64,000 nucleotides of DNA from Microbacterium sp. USTB-Y. GTDB lineage: Bacteria; Actinomycetota; Actinomycetes; Actinomycetales; Microbacteriaceae. How positions within the stretch are numbered: position 1 is the first letter of the stretch; each line of letters opens with the position of its first letter. Below the pieces are notes generated by a model. That model worked only from the letters and a program-made list of their open reading frames with translations. It was not told the DNA's origin and searched no databases. A program made the translations under genes and the position numbers. The stretch lies in contig NZ_JAGMTU010000002.1 of the NCBI RefSeq assembly GCF_023703415.1, forward strand, positions 372,001 through 436,000. The letters run 5' to 3'. Shown in pieces: positions 33,690-41,847 of this stretch.

Positions 33690-34874
33690 ATGCGCACCGG
33701 ATCCCTCAGCATCCTCGGCGCCGCCGTCTGGGACGGCGAACGCTTCACCGACCGCGACGTGTACATCGTCGACGGGGTCGTCGCCGATCGTCCGCTCGGC
33801 GATCCGGTCTCCATCGACGGACGCGGCCGATCGCTCATCCCCGGCCTGATCGACGCGCACTTCCACGCCTACGCGACCAGCCAGGACGGGCTGGAGGACG
33901 AACGGGGCCCCCTCAGCTACGCGGCCATCAACGGCACCCGCCGGCTCCGCGCGGCCCTGCACCGCGGCTTCACGACGGTGCGCGACGTCGCCGGCGGCGA
34001 CATCGGCCTCGCCCGCGCCGTGGACGGGGACCTGTTCGACTCGCCGCGCTATCTGTTCACCGGGCCGGCGCTGAGCCAGACCGGCGGCCACGGCGATCCG
34101 CGTTCGGCGCACGTCGACATCTGCTTCGCGCACGGTCACCTCAGCGAGATCGTGGACGGGGTGGATCCGCTGCGGATCGCCGTGCGCAACCGTCTGAGGA
34201 CGGGAGCACACGCGATCAAGGTCATGGCGTCCGGAGGCGTGTTCTCGCTGACGGATCCGATCCGGGTGCCGCAGTACTCGGATGAGGAACTGCGCGCGGT
34301 CGTCGAGGAGGCCACCCGCCGCGGCTCCTATGTCGCGGCGCATGCGTACTCCTCCGAGGCCGTGCTGCACGCGATCACCAACGGGGTCCGCTCGATCGAG
34401 CACGGCAACCTCATCGACGCGACGACCGCCGGTCGCATGGCGGACGCCGGCGCGTTCCTCGTGCCGACCCTTGCCGCCTACGACGCCATGGACCGGCGCG
34501 GCGCGGGGATCGGCCTGAACGCGATCTCCCTGGCCAAGAACGCCGAGGTGCTCTCGCAGGGACAGGAGGCCGTGGCTCTCGCGCTCGCCGCCGGCGTGCA
34601 GGTGGGCTTCGGCACCGACCTCATGGGCGAGCTGGAGGACGACCAGCTCTGCGGAGTGCGTCTGCAGATCGAGGCGAGCGACGCGGCGACGACGCTGCGG
34701 TCGATGACCACGGTCAATGCGGCGCTCATCCGCGATCCGCGCGCCGGGCATCTCGGCGTCGGCGCCCACGGCGACGCCGTGCTGCTGTCCGCCGATCCGA
34801 TCTCCGACCCCTCGGCGCTCTGGGAGCAGGACGCCCGCGTCGCCGTGGTGCGCGGCGGCATCGTGTTCGACTGA
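33690..34874 (+). CDS. Amidohydrolase, Xaa-Pro dipeptidase-like
   Basis: A 394-residue metal-dependent hydrolase: LIPGLIDAHFHAY (H-x-H), the strand-4 lysine region HAIKVMASGGVFS, histidines in YVAAHAYSS and SIEHGNLID, and the metal aspartate in FGTDLMGE. The layout fits the amidohydrolase subgroup that includes Xaa-Pro dipeptidases and imidazolonepropionase-like enzymes. Because its promoter carries the same operator as the hydroxyproline genes, release of proline or hydroxyproline from dipeptides is an attractive idea, but this is inference. A hairpin terminator follows the stop. Confidence 0.78.
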   Translation: MRTGSLSILGAAVWDGERFTDRDVYIVDGVVADRPLGDPVSIDGRGRSLIPGLIDAHFHAYATSQDGLEDERGPLSYAAINGTRRLRAALHRGFTTVRDVAGGDIGLARAVDGDLFDSPRYLFTGPALSQTGGHGDPRSAHVDICFAHGHLSEIVDGVDPLRIAVRNRLRTGAHAIKVMASGGVFSLTDPIRVPQYSDEELRAVVEEATRRGSYVAAHAYSSEAVLHAITNGVRSIEHGNLIDATTAGRMADAGAFLVPTLAAYDAMDRRGAGIGLNAISLAKNAEVLSQGQEAVALALAAGVQVGFGTDLMGELEDDQLCGVRLQIEASDAATTLRSMTTVNAALIRDPRAGHLGVGAHGDAVLLSADPISDPSALWEQDARVAVVRGGIVFD

Positions 34875-34891
34875 GTCCCGGCACGGAGAGC

Positions 34892-34912
34892 CCCCGTCCG
34901 GCGAGGACGGGG
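34892..34912 (+). terminator. Hairpin after the amidohydrolase gene
   Basis: CCCCGTCC (34892-34899) and GGACGGGG (34905-34912) pair around a 5-nt loop, 17 nt past the stop codon. Confidence 0.6.
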
Positions 34913-35019
34913 CGCACGCAGTAAGGAACCGGCGGAGAACCCGCGCGCCGAGCTTCTGGCGAAGGCGCGGGCGTGATGAGCGCCTCCGCTCGGGCCCGCT
35001 CCGTGCCGAGAACGGGCGA

Positions 35020-35069
35020 ACTGACCGAGATCAGGTGGATCCCTGTGGATTCTCCTGATCTCGGTCAGT
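35020..35069. repeat. 16-bp perfect inverted repeat
   Basis: ACTGACCGAGATCAGG (35020-35035) and its exact complement (35054-35069) flank an 18-nt spacer. It lies between the amidohydrolase terminator and the hspR fragment. It could be a second terminator, a regulatory site or a remnant of a mobile element. Confidence 0.65.
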
Positions 35070-35120
35070 CGACCTTGTGCCGGCAGAGCCGAAACGCGGT
35101 GCGCCATGGGCGATGAGCGC

Positions 35121-35201
35121 ATGAGCGCCGACACCCCGATCTTCGCGATCGCGGTCGCCGCCGAACTGGCCGGCATGCACCCACAGACCCTCCGCCAGTA
35201 C
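35121..35201 (+). pseudogene. hspR: hspR-like fragment (MerR family, N-terminal part only)
   Basis: Twenty-seven residues from ATG 35121 match the HspR N-terminus: IFAIAVAAELAGMHPQTLRQY, covering the helix-turn-helix of this heat-shock repressor. The family then continues DRLGLV..., but here the sequence changes frame or origin (GRRAQRE...) and runs straight into the 3' end of the convergent aldehyde dehydrogenase gene. The remaining wing and C-terminal domain are missing, so this is a remnant, marking a deletion or insertion boundary near 35200. Confidence 0.7.
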
Positions 35202-35212
35202 GGACGGCGTGC

Positions 35213-36691
35213 TCAGCGCGAGAGGGCTCCCCACTCGGTGGAACGGCCTGCAGCGCTGCGGTGCTGCGGCACGCGCCACGGATTGTCGTCCCGCAGCGGT
35301 GGAGGAAGCAGCTCCTGAGGCGCGTTCTGATAGGCCACGCCGCGCAGGAACCGGGTGATTCCCGCGGTGCCGACGCTGGTCGCATCGGTCGTCGTCGCCG
35401 GATACGGCCCGCCGTGCTGCATCGCCGGAGTGACGGAGACCCCGGTGGGCCAGCCGCCGAACAGCACCCGGCCGCTCGTCTCGGCGAGGGCGTCGACGAG
35501 CGCATCCAGGGAGCCGTCCGTCAGCTCCGCCGGGCGCGCGTGCAGGGTGGAGGTGAGGTTGCCCGGGAACAGCTCGCGATGCACCGCAGGCAGATCCGCG
35601 ACGCCCTCGTAGCGCACGATCACCGACAACGGCCCGAAGGACTCCTCGAGCAGTTCGTCGCGGTGGGTGCGGAGCGTGTCCAGGTCCACCGCCACGACCG
35701 TCGGCGTCGCGTGCCGCTGACCGTCCTCGTCCTCGCGGATCCCCCCGGCCGCCAGCACCGTGGCGCCGTCCGCGGCGAGCACCGCGGCACGGCGTCCCTC
35801 GAACGCGCGGCCGATGCCCGGGTTCAGCAGCCGGTGCTCGGCGACGAGGTCGGCCGCGGGTGAGACCGCGGAGAGGTCGGCGTCCGCGGGCACGAAGAGG
35901 AAGCCGGGCTTGGTGCACAGCTGCCCCGCGGAACCCGCGACGGAGGCGACGAAACCCTGCAGCAGCGTCTCGTCGACGTACGTGGCGTACACCGGGTTCA
36001 CACTGCCGAGCTCGCCGAAGAACGGGATGGGACGAGGCCGCGCGGCGGCGATGTCGGCGAGCAGGCGGCCGACGTGCGTGGAGCCCGTGAACGCGCCGGC
36101 GCGGATCCGCTCGTCCTGCAGCAGCTCGACGCCGTTCTGCTGCCCCTCGATGAGCTGGAAGACCCCGGGCGGCATGCCGGCGGACTCGAGCGCCTCTGCG
36201 ACGATCGCCGCGGTCCGCCGGGACAGCTCCGGGTGTCCCGAGTGCGCCTTCACGATGACCGGGCACCCCGCGGCCAGCGCCGCCGCCGAGTCCCCGCCGG
36301 CGACCGAGAACGCGAACGGGAAGTTCGACGCGGCGAAGTTCAGCACGGGCCCGACCGGTTCGAGCACGCGACGCACATCGGGTCGCGGGCCGATCGCGTA
36401 GTCGGGATCCGCGTCGTCGATCCGCGCGTCCAGGTAGGCGCCACAGACGATGGTGTCGGCGAAGAGCCGCAGCTGCCCCGTGGTGCGCCGCACCTCGCCG
36501 GTCAGGCGCGGCTCGGTGAGTCCGGTCTCCCTCATCGCGATGGCGACGAGTTCGGCGGCGTGGGCATCGAGTGCGTCGGCCGCGGCCACGAGAGCTGCGG
36601 CGCGCTCGCGCGGAGAGGTGGCCGCATACGGCCCGGCGGCGCCCGCGGCGCGTGCCGCGGTCTCGGACACGGCGATCGTGCTGTCGGTCAT
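35213..36691 (-). CDS. 2,5-dioxovalerate (alpha-ketoglutarate semialdehyde) dehydrogenase
   Basis: A 492-residue aldehyde dehydrogenase with ASNFPFAFSVAGGDSAAALAAGCPV, the glutamate region FFGELGSVNPV and the nucleophile cysteine in GSAGQLCTKPG. The N-FPFAFS and GQLCTKPG patterns are typical of alpha-ketoglutarate semialdehyde dehydrogenases. This is the last step of hydroxyproline breakdown, giving 2-oxoglutarate. TAGGAGG precedes the ATG, and it follows the epimerase gene after 8 nt. Confidence 0.88.
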   Translation of the reverse strand: MTDSTIAVSETAARAAGAAGPYAATSPRERAAALVAAADALDAHAAELVAIAMRETGLTEPRLTGEVRRTTGQLRLFADTIVCGAYLDARIDDADPDYAIGPRPDVRRVLEPVGPVLNFAASNFPFAFSVAGGDSAAALAAGCPVIVKAHSGHPELSRRTAAIVAEALESAGMPPGVFQLIEGQQNGVELLQDERIRAGAFTGSTHVGRLLADIAAARPRPIPFFGELGSVNPVYATYVDETLLQGFVASVAGSAGQLCTKPGFLFVPADADLSAVSPAADLVAEHRLLNPGIGRAFEGRRAAVLAADGATVLAAGGIREDEDGQRHATPTVVAVDLDTLRTHRDELLEESFGPLSVIVRYEGVADLPAVHRELFPGNLTSTLHARPAELTDGSLDALVDALAETSGRVLFGGWPTGVSVTPAMQHGGPYPATTTDATSVGTAGITRFLRGVAYQNAPQELLPPPLRDDNPWRVPQHRSAAGRSTEWGALSR

Positions 36692-36699
36692 CTGTCCTC

Positions 36700-37701
36700 C
36701 TAGAAGACGAAGCCCTCGGGGAACGGATCGTTCTCGTCGAGCATGTACTGGGCTGTGCCGGTGATCCAGGCGCGCCCGGTGATCGTCGGGATGACGGCGG
36801 GGCGTCCGCCGACGGTCGTCTCGCCGATCAGCCGTCCGGTGAACTCCGTGCCGATGAAGGACTCGTTCACGAACGGGGCGTCCAGCGCGAGCTCGCCGCG
36901 CGCGTGCAGCTCGGCCATCCGCGCGCTCGTACCCGTCCCGCAGGGCGAGCGATCGAACATGCCGGGGTGGATGGCCATCGCGTGCCGTGACCGCACCGCG
37001 TCCGATCCCGGCGCGATGAACTCGACGTGGTGCACGTGGTCCGTGCCGTCGATCTCCGGGTGGTGCGGGGGCCGCTGCGCGTTGATCGCGTCCATGATCG
37101 ACAGGCCGCAGCGGAGGATCTCGTCCTTGTGCGCGCGATCGAACGGCAGGCCGACGTCGTCGAGCGAGACGAGCGCGTAGAAGTTGCCGCCGAAGGCGAC
37201 CGAGTATCCGATCTCGCCGTAGCCGGGCACGTCGATCCGCTCGTCCAGCCGTTCCACCCAGCTGGGCACGTTCTCGATGGTGACGGCGGTCGCCCGGCCG
37301 TTCTCGACCGCGACGCGTGCGATCACCAGCCCTGCGGGCACGTCGAGCCGGATCTCCGTGACGGGTTCGGTGACCTCGACCATCCCGGTCTCGACCAGGA
37401 CGGTGGCGACCCCGATCGTGCCGTGCCCGCACATCGCGAGGAACCCCGAGGACTCGATGAAGACCACACCCCAGTCGGCGTCCTCGCGGGCCGGCGGCTG
37501 CAGCAGCGCACCGGACATCGCCGCATGCCCGCGCGGCTCGTTCATGAGGAGGCGGCGGAGACCGTCGAGATGCTCGATCGCGTGGATCCGCCGCTCCCCC
37601 ATGGTCTCGCCGGGGATGCGCCCCACTCCTCCGGTGATGACCCGCACCGGCATGCCCTCGGTGTGCGCGTCCACCGCGTGCAGGATGCGGCTCGTGCGCA
37701 T
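36700..37701 (-). CDS. 4-Hydroxyproline 2-epimerase (proline racemase family)
   Basis: This 333-residue protein has the two active-site cysteines of the family: C91 in AMCGHGTIG and C254 in SPCGTGTSA, which identifies an epimerase/racemase rather than the Ser/Thr-bearing dehydratase group. FIGTEFTGRLIGETTVGG is also typical. It converts trans-4-hydroxy-L-proline to cis-4-hydroxy-D-proline, the substrate of the dehydrogenase encoded upstream. The start shares one base with the deaminase stop (TGATG), indicating coupling. True proline racemase activity cannot be excluded from sequence, but the neighbours favour hydroxyproline. Confidence 0.88.
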   Translation of the reverse strand: MRTSRILHAVDAHTEGMPVRVITGGVGRIPGETMGERRIHAIEHLDGLRRLLMNEPRGHAAMSGALLQPPAREDADWGVVFIESSGFLAMCGHGTIGVATVLVETGMVEVTEPVTEIRLDVPAGLVIARVAVENGRATAVTIENVPSWVERLDERIDVPGYGEIGYSVAFGGNFYALVSLDDVGLPFDRAHKDEILRCGLSIMDAINAQRPPHHPEIDGTDHVHHVEFIAPGSDAVRSRHAMAIHPGMFDRSPCGTGTSARMAELHARGELALDAPFVNESFIGTEFTGRLIGETTVGGRPAVIPTITGRAWITGTAQYMLDENDPFPEGFVF

Positions 37702-38633
37702 CAGGCGACCACCGCGCGGCGGGCGGCGAGGGCAGCGAGAGCCCGCTCGGTGTCGGCGGTCACCTGCGCGTGCTGCTCCGCGCTCAGCGGGCCGCGCGGC
37801 GGCCGCGTGGGGCCGCCGTAGGAGTTGCCGCAGATGTCCATGGAAAGCTTGATCGCCTGCACGAACTCGGTACGCGAATCCCAGCGGAACACCGCGACGA
37901 GCTGCTCGTACAGCGACCTCGCCTGGTGCCATTCGCCGTCCCTGCAGAGGTTGTAGAGCTCCACCGCCTCGCGCGGGAAGGCGTTCGGGTACCCCGCGAA
38001 CCAGCCGACCGCTCCGTTGACCATGAGTTCGAAGAGCACGTCGTCGGCGCCCGCGATGATGTCGATGTCGCAGAGCTCCTTGATCTCGTAGACGCGTCGC
38101 ACGTCGCCGGAGAACTCCTTGATCGCGACGACCTCGGGGATGTCAGCGAGCTTGGCGACCAGCGACGGCACCAGATCGACCTTGGTGTCGTAGGGGTTGT
38201 TGTACGCCATGATCGGCAGACCCGCCTTCGCGACCTCGGCGAAGTGCGCGACCACCTCGCCCTCGTTGGCGCGGTAGAGGGTCGGCGGCAGCAGCAGCAC
38301 ACCGTCCGCACCGTCCTCCCGGGCGAGCTCCGCCCACTTCCGCGCCTGGTGGCTCCCCACGCCGTGCACACCGGCGATGACGATGCCCCGCCCGTCGACC
38401 GCGTCGACCGCGACCTGGATGACCTTGCGCCGCTCCTCGTCGGTGAGCGACGAGTACTCCCCGAGCGAGCCGTTCGGGCCGACGCCCCGGCAGCCGTTCG
38501 ACATGAGGAAGTCGACGTGCTCGCCGAACCTGTCGTAGTCCACGGCGAGCCCCGCCGGGGCCGCGGCGTCCTCGGTGAAGGCCAGCGTCGTGGCGACGAC
38601 GACGCCCCCGAGATCCATGGTCTGCTCAGTCAT
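37701..38633 (-). CDS. DapA-family pyrroline-4-hydroxy-2-carboxylate deaminase
   Basis: A 310-residue TIM-barrel protein of the dihydrodipicolinate synthase family: GVGPNGSLGEYSSLTDEER, Schiff-base lysine in VVAIKEFSGD and the conserved tyrosine in PIMAYNNPYD. Adjacent to a hydroxyproline epimerase and a D-hydroxyproline dehydrogenase, it most likely deaminates the pyrroline intermediate to 2-oxoglutarate semialdehyde. An operator lies 131 bp upstream. It begins a three-gene transcription unit. Confidence 0.87.
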   Translation of the reverse strand: MTEQTMDLGGVVVATTLAFTEDAAAPAGLAVDYDRFGEHVDFLMSNGCRGVGPNGSLGEYSSLTDEERRKVIQVAVDAVDGRGIVIAGVHGVGSHQARKWAELAREDGADGVLLLPPTLYRANEGEVVAHFAEVAKAGLPIMAYNNPYDTKVDLVPSLVAKLADIPEVVAIKEFSGDVRRVYEIKELCDIDIIAGADDVLFELMVNGAVGWFAGYPNAFPREAVELYNLCRDGEWHQARSLYEQLVAVFRWDSRTEFVQAIKLSMDICGNSYGGPTRPPRGPLSAEQHAQVTADTERALAALAARRAVVA

Positions 38634-38763
38634 TGCGTTGTCCGTGCTCTCTGCTCGTGGCCGCTCAGGGCCGATTCTCGTCCAGGATCCGGGAACCGTT
38701 CCGGCTGTCGCCGTGACGTCCGACCGGAAGTCGCACCGAGGACGACTTCGTCCTCGGTAATAC

Positions 38764-38775
38764 GTAACATATCAC
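38764..38775. promoter_or_regulatory. GntR-type operator, site 2 (deaminase-epimerase-ALDH)
   Basis: GTAACATATCAC is a GTRA-N4-TYAC inverted repeat with the shared CATA centre, 131 bp before the deaminase start. Read leftward it overlaps a TGATAT sequence that could be a -10 box. Confidence 0.65.
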
Positions 38776-38809
38776 CCACTACTTGCCGATATCAAGGGGC
38801 GGGGCCCCG

Positions 38810-40168
38810 TCAGGCCCCGCTCTCGGGCCGGATCGCAGCGAGCTCGCCGACGCGGACCGAACCGAGCACGGGGCGCCGATCGAACCCCACCGTCTCGCCG
38901 ACGATCTCCTCCACGCTGCGTCCGCAGGTGCGCCCCTGGCAGGCGCCGAGCCCGACCCGCGTCGCCAGACGCACGGCGCGCGACGACGCGCCGGCGAACC
39001 CGTCGAGCGCGCTCCTGCGCACCGACTCGCACCGGCAGACGACGGTCTGCGCATCCAGCCAGCCGGTCCAGCCTGCCCCGATCCGATGGGTCGCCAGCCT
39101 GCCGGCGAATGCGCGCATCCGGCGACGCTCGGCGAGCGGGCGGCGGTACCGGAGATCGGCGGGGGCGACGCCCGCCGCCGCGAGCCCCGCGACCGCACCC
39201 TCGGCGAGAGCCGCATCGGCACCGCCGATGCCGGTGATCTCGCCGGCCGCGTACACGCCGACCGCGCTCGTCTCCTGCTGCGAACCGACCCGCACGAAAC
39301 GGTCGGGCGCGATCTCGCAGCCCGCCTGGATCGCCGCCTCGAGCCGGGGCGTGAAGCCGTGACCGAGCGCGACCGAGTCGCACTCCACGGTGCGCGCCGT
39401 GCCCTCCACCGGGCGCCAGTCGGCGTCGATCCGCTGCACCGTGACGGCCTCGACGGCGGAGCCGCCGTGGATGCGGGTGACCGCCGCGCCGAATCGGTAC
39501 GGCGTGCGCCGCGCCGCGAGGGATCCGAGATAGGAGGCGAGCTCCCCCGCCTTCGCCGCGGCGGCCGCGAGCTCCCAGGGACGGCGCCCCCAGCCCCTCA
39601 GCACGGCGCCGGGTGCCGCCGCCTCCACGATCTCGGCGACCACGCCGCCGACGAGGCCGATGCTCTGCGCCACGGGCAGCAGGAAAGGGCCGGCGCCCGC
39701 CACGACGGTGCGGGATCCGAGCCGTGCGCCGTCCCGCTTGGCGAGCGCCTGCGCCGCGCCCGCCGAGGCGACCCCGGGAAGCGTCCAGCCCGGCACCGGC
39801 AGCACCCGGTCGTGGGCACCCGTGGCGATCACGAGGGCGTCGGCCTCGATCGTCTCGCCCCGCCGCTGCGCGGCATCCGCGGGGCCGACGAGGACGTGCA
39901 CGCGCACGGGTGCCCCGGGCTCGATCCGCCACACCACGGCCGAGGAGACGACCCTGGCTGCCGCGATCTCGTCCTGCAGTCGACGGAACCGGCCGGTCTG
40001 GTGCTGCAGACGCGGATCCGTGAGCTCCGGATGATGGCGCCAGAACTGCCCGCCGATGCGCTCGCCCTCGTCCAGCAGGGTGACCTCCGCCCCCGCGGAG
40101 AGGGCCGCAGCGGCGGCCGAGAGACCGGCGGGCCCCGCACCGATCACGACCACGCGTCGCGACGTCAT
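38810..40168 (-). CDS. D-hydroxyproline dehydrogenase, alpha-type FAD subunit
   Basis: A 452-residue flavoprotein: N-terminal VVVIGAGPAGLSAAAAA, a second dinucleotide fold region (LGSRTVVAGAGPFLL) and a C-terminal cysteine cluster (VVCRCESVRRSAL, GLGACQGRTCGRSVEE) that matches the BFD-like [2Fe-2S] motif. This is the arrangement of the NAD(P)H/electron-transfer subunit in three-part opine and D-hydroxyproline dehydrogenases. ATGA overlaps with the small ferredoxin gene. Confidence 0.85.
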   Translation of the reverse strand: MTSRRVVVIGAGPAGLSAAAAALSAGAEVTLLDEGERIGGQFWRHHPELTDPRLQHQTGRFRRLQDEIAAARVVSSAVVWRIEPGAPVRVHVLVGPADAAQRRGETIEADALVIATGAHDRVLPVPGWTLPGVASAGAAQALAKRDGARLGSRTVVAGAGPFLLPVAQSIGLVGGVVAEIVEAAAPGAVLRGWGRRPWELAAAAAKAGELASYLGSLAARRTPYRFGAAVTRIHGGSAVEAVTVQRIDADWRPVEGTARTVECDSVALGHGFTPRLEAAIQAGCEIAPDRFVRVGSQQETSAVGVYAAGEITGIGGADAALAEGAVAGLAAAGVAPADLRYRRPLAERRRMRAFAGRLATHRIGAGWTGWLDAQTVVCRCESVRRSALDGFAGASSRAVRLATRVGLGACQGRTCGRSVEEIVGETVGFDRRPVLGSVRVGELAAIRPESGA

Positions 40169-40410
40169 GCCCGGACCTCCCGCTCGACGACGTCGCCGTC
40201 GCACGCCGCGCGCTGGCAGGCGCGCACGCCCTCGACGCCGTTGACCGTGAGCACGCAGTCCTGGCAGATGCCCATCCCGCAGAAGATGCCGCGCTCCTGA
40301 CCCGCCGCGGCGCGCCAGGTGCGTCGCCCCGCGCCGAGCAGGACGCCCGCGATGGTCTGCCCGTCCCGTCCCTCCAGGTCGACCCCGTCGACCGTGATCC
40401 GCACGCTCAT
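40165..40410 (-). CDS. (2Fe-2S)-binding gamma subunit of D-hydroxyproline dehydrogenase
   Basis: An 81-residue ferredoxin-like protein with cysteines in GIFCGMGICQDC and RACQ, typical of the small subunit that sits between two FAD subunits. It overlaps both neighbours by 4 nt, so the three subunits should be made together. Confidence 0.87.
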   Translation of the reverse strand: MSVRITVDGVDLEGRDGQTIAGVLLGAGRRTWRAAAGQERGIFCGMGICQDCVLTVNGVEGVRACQRAACDGDVVEREVRA

Positions 40411-41627
40411 GCCGCGACCCCCTTCCCGTGCCGGGCGTCCGGCTGCGCACCCCGGCCGTCGGCGCCCCGGCCGTCCGCCCCCTGCAGCGTCGCCCGCGCG
40501 GGCAGGAAGGGCGTCGGGTCCAGAGGGGCCGGCGCGCCGAGCAGGGCGTGGGCGATGAGGGCGCCCGTCGTCGGGGCGAGGCCGATGCCCGCCCCCTCGT
40601 GGCCGGCCGCATGGAACAGCCCGGCGACCGTGGCGTCCGCGCCGATCGCGGGGAGGTGGTCCGGTGCATACGGCCGGAACCCGTGATAGGTCCGCAGCAG
40701 CATGGTGTCGCGCAGGAAGGGGAACACGCGCTGCGCCTTCGCCGCGATCTCCGACAACGGGGCGAGCAGCCCCCGGTCGGAGAAGCCGACGCGCTCGCGA
40801 CTGGATCCGATCAGCACCGTGCCCGACGGCGTCGACTCGACGACGGTGGACGTCTGCAGCGCCGCGTCCCCGGATCCGACGGCGCCGACGTAGTCCGCGT
40901 CGTAGACCTTGTGGAACACCCGCTGCGGCATCGCCGCGGTGACCAGGATGGTGCCGCGACGCGGCCGGATGTCCAGGATGCTGCCGAACAGCGCCGCCGC
41001 CTCACCCGACCAGGGACCCGCGCAGTTCACGACGGCGTCTGCCTCGATCGCGCCGGTGCGGGTGCGCACGCCTGTCGCTCGGCCGGCCGCGACGACGCCC
41101 GCGACCACCTCGTCGACCACCAGGCGCGCGCCGAGGTGCACGGCACGCGCCAGCATGGCCTGCGTCGCGAGACTCGGCTGAACCTGCGCGTCGTCCGGGT
41201 AGTGCATCCCGAACGCGATCTCGGGGCTGAGGTGCGGCTCCGCTTTTCGAAGTGCCCGCGCATCGAGCGCGTCGGAGCGGATGCCGATGGCGTGCTGCGA
41301 GAGGGCGAAGGATCGCAGCGCCTCGGCGCCGGCGCCGAACGCGACGACGATGCCGCCCTTCGCCTCGAACTCCGTCGCCCGCTGGCCGGGCACCCGCTCG
41401 GCGTCGAGCCGTTCCGCGAGCGTCCGCCATGCTCGGTTCGCCTCGATCGCCAGCTCCGCCTCGGGTCCTGGCTCCTTGTCCGAGACCAGGATGTTGCCCT
41501 CACACCGGCTCGAGGTCTCCCCCGCCACCCCTGCGCGATCGATGACGACCACCTCGGCGCCCGCTTCGGCCAGGGCCAGCGTGCACGCCGCGCCGATGGC
41601 TCCGGCGCCGATCACGACGACCTTCAT
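40407..41627 (-). CDS. D-hydroxyproline dehydrogenase, beta-type FAD subunit
   Basis: A 406-residue DAO-family oxidoreductase: VVVIGAGAIGAACTLALAEAGAEVVVID at the N-terminus, substrate-domain segments and the late motif GLFHAAGHEGAGIGLAPTTG. It should carry the catalytic site oxidising cis-4-hydroxy-D-proline to the pyrroline. It is first in a three-gene operon, with an operator about 160 bp upstream. Confidence 0.86.
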   Translation of the reverse strand: MKVVVIGAGAIGAACTLALAEAGAEVVVIDRAGVAGETSSRCEGNILVSDKEPGPEAELAIEANRAWRTLAERLDAERVPGQRATEFEAKGGIVVAFGAGAEALRSFALSQHAIGIRSDALDARALRKAEPHLSPEIAFGMHYPDDAQVQPSLATQAMLARAVHLGARLVVDEVVAGVVAAGRATGVRTRTGAIEADAVVNCAGPWSGEAAALFGSILDIRPRRGTILVTAAMPQRVFHKVYDADYVGAVGSGDAALQTSTVVESTPSGTVLIGSSRERVGFSDRGLLAPLSEIAAKAQRVFPFLRDTMLLRTYHGFRPYAPDHLPAIGADATVAGLFHAAGHEGAGIGLAPTTGALIAHALLGAPAPLDPTPFLPARATLQGADGRGADGRGAQPDARHGKGVAA

Positions 41628-41789
41628 CCGCGCTCCCTCCTCGCTGCGGAGCGGAGCACGGACCCCGGCGTCCGGGGTGACATCTTCGTCCTCATCCGTC
41701 GCGTCGCCGAGCAGGACGGAGGTGCGATGAGCGTTGAATGTGCATGGCGGATCTCCTGGCTGCGTGATCGCACGAGTGATCTATAACAC

Positions 41790-41801
41790 GTGACATATTA
41801 C
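41790..41801. promoter_or_regulatory. GntR-type operator, site 3 (dehydrogenase operon)
   Basis: GTGACATATTAC has the GTRA-N4-TYAC plan with the CATA centre. It lies in the 220-bp space between the GntR gene and the dehydrogenase operon; leftward it overlaps TAATAT and TTATAG, both possible -10 boxes. Confidence 0.68.
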
Positions 41802-41847
41802 CTGCTCGGCGTCCGGGCCGGAAGGATCGGTCCTGCCTGCAGGACTC

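Noticed and set aside
35020-35069. Insertion-sequence end
   Set aside because: No transposase frame or matching second end nearby; kept only as an inverted repeat.
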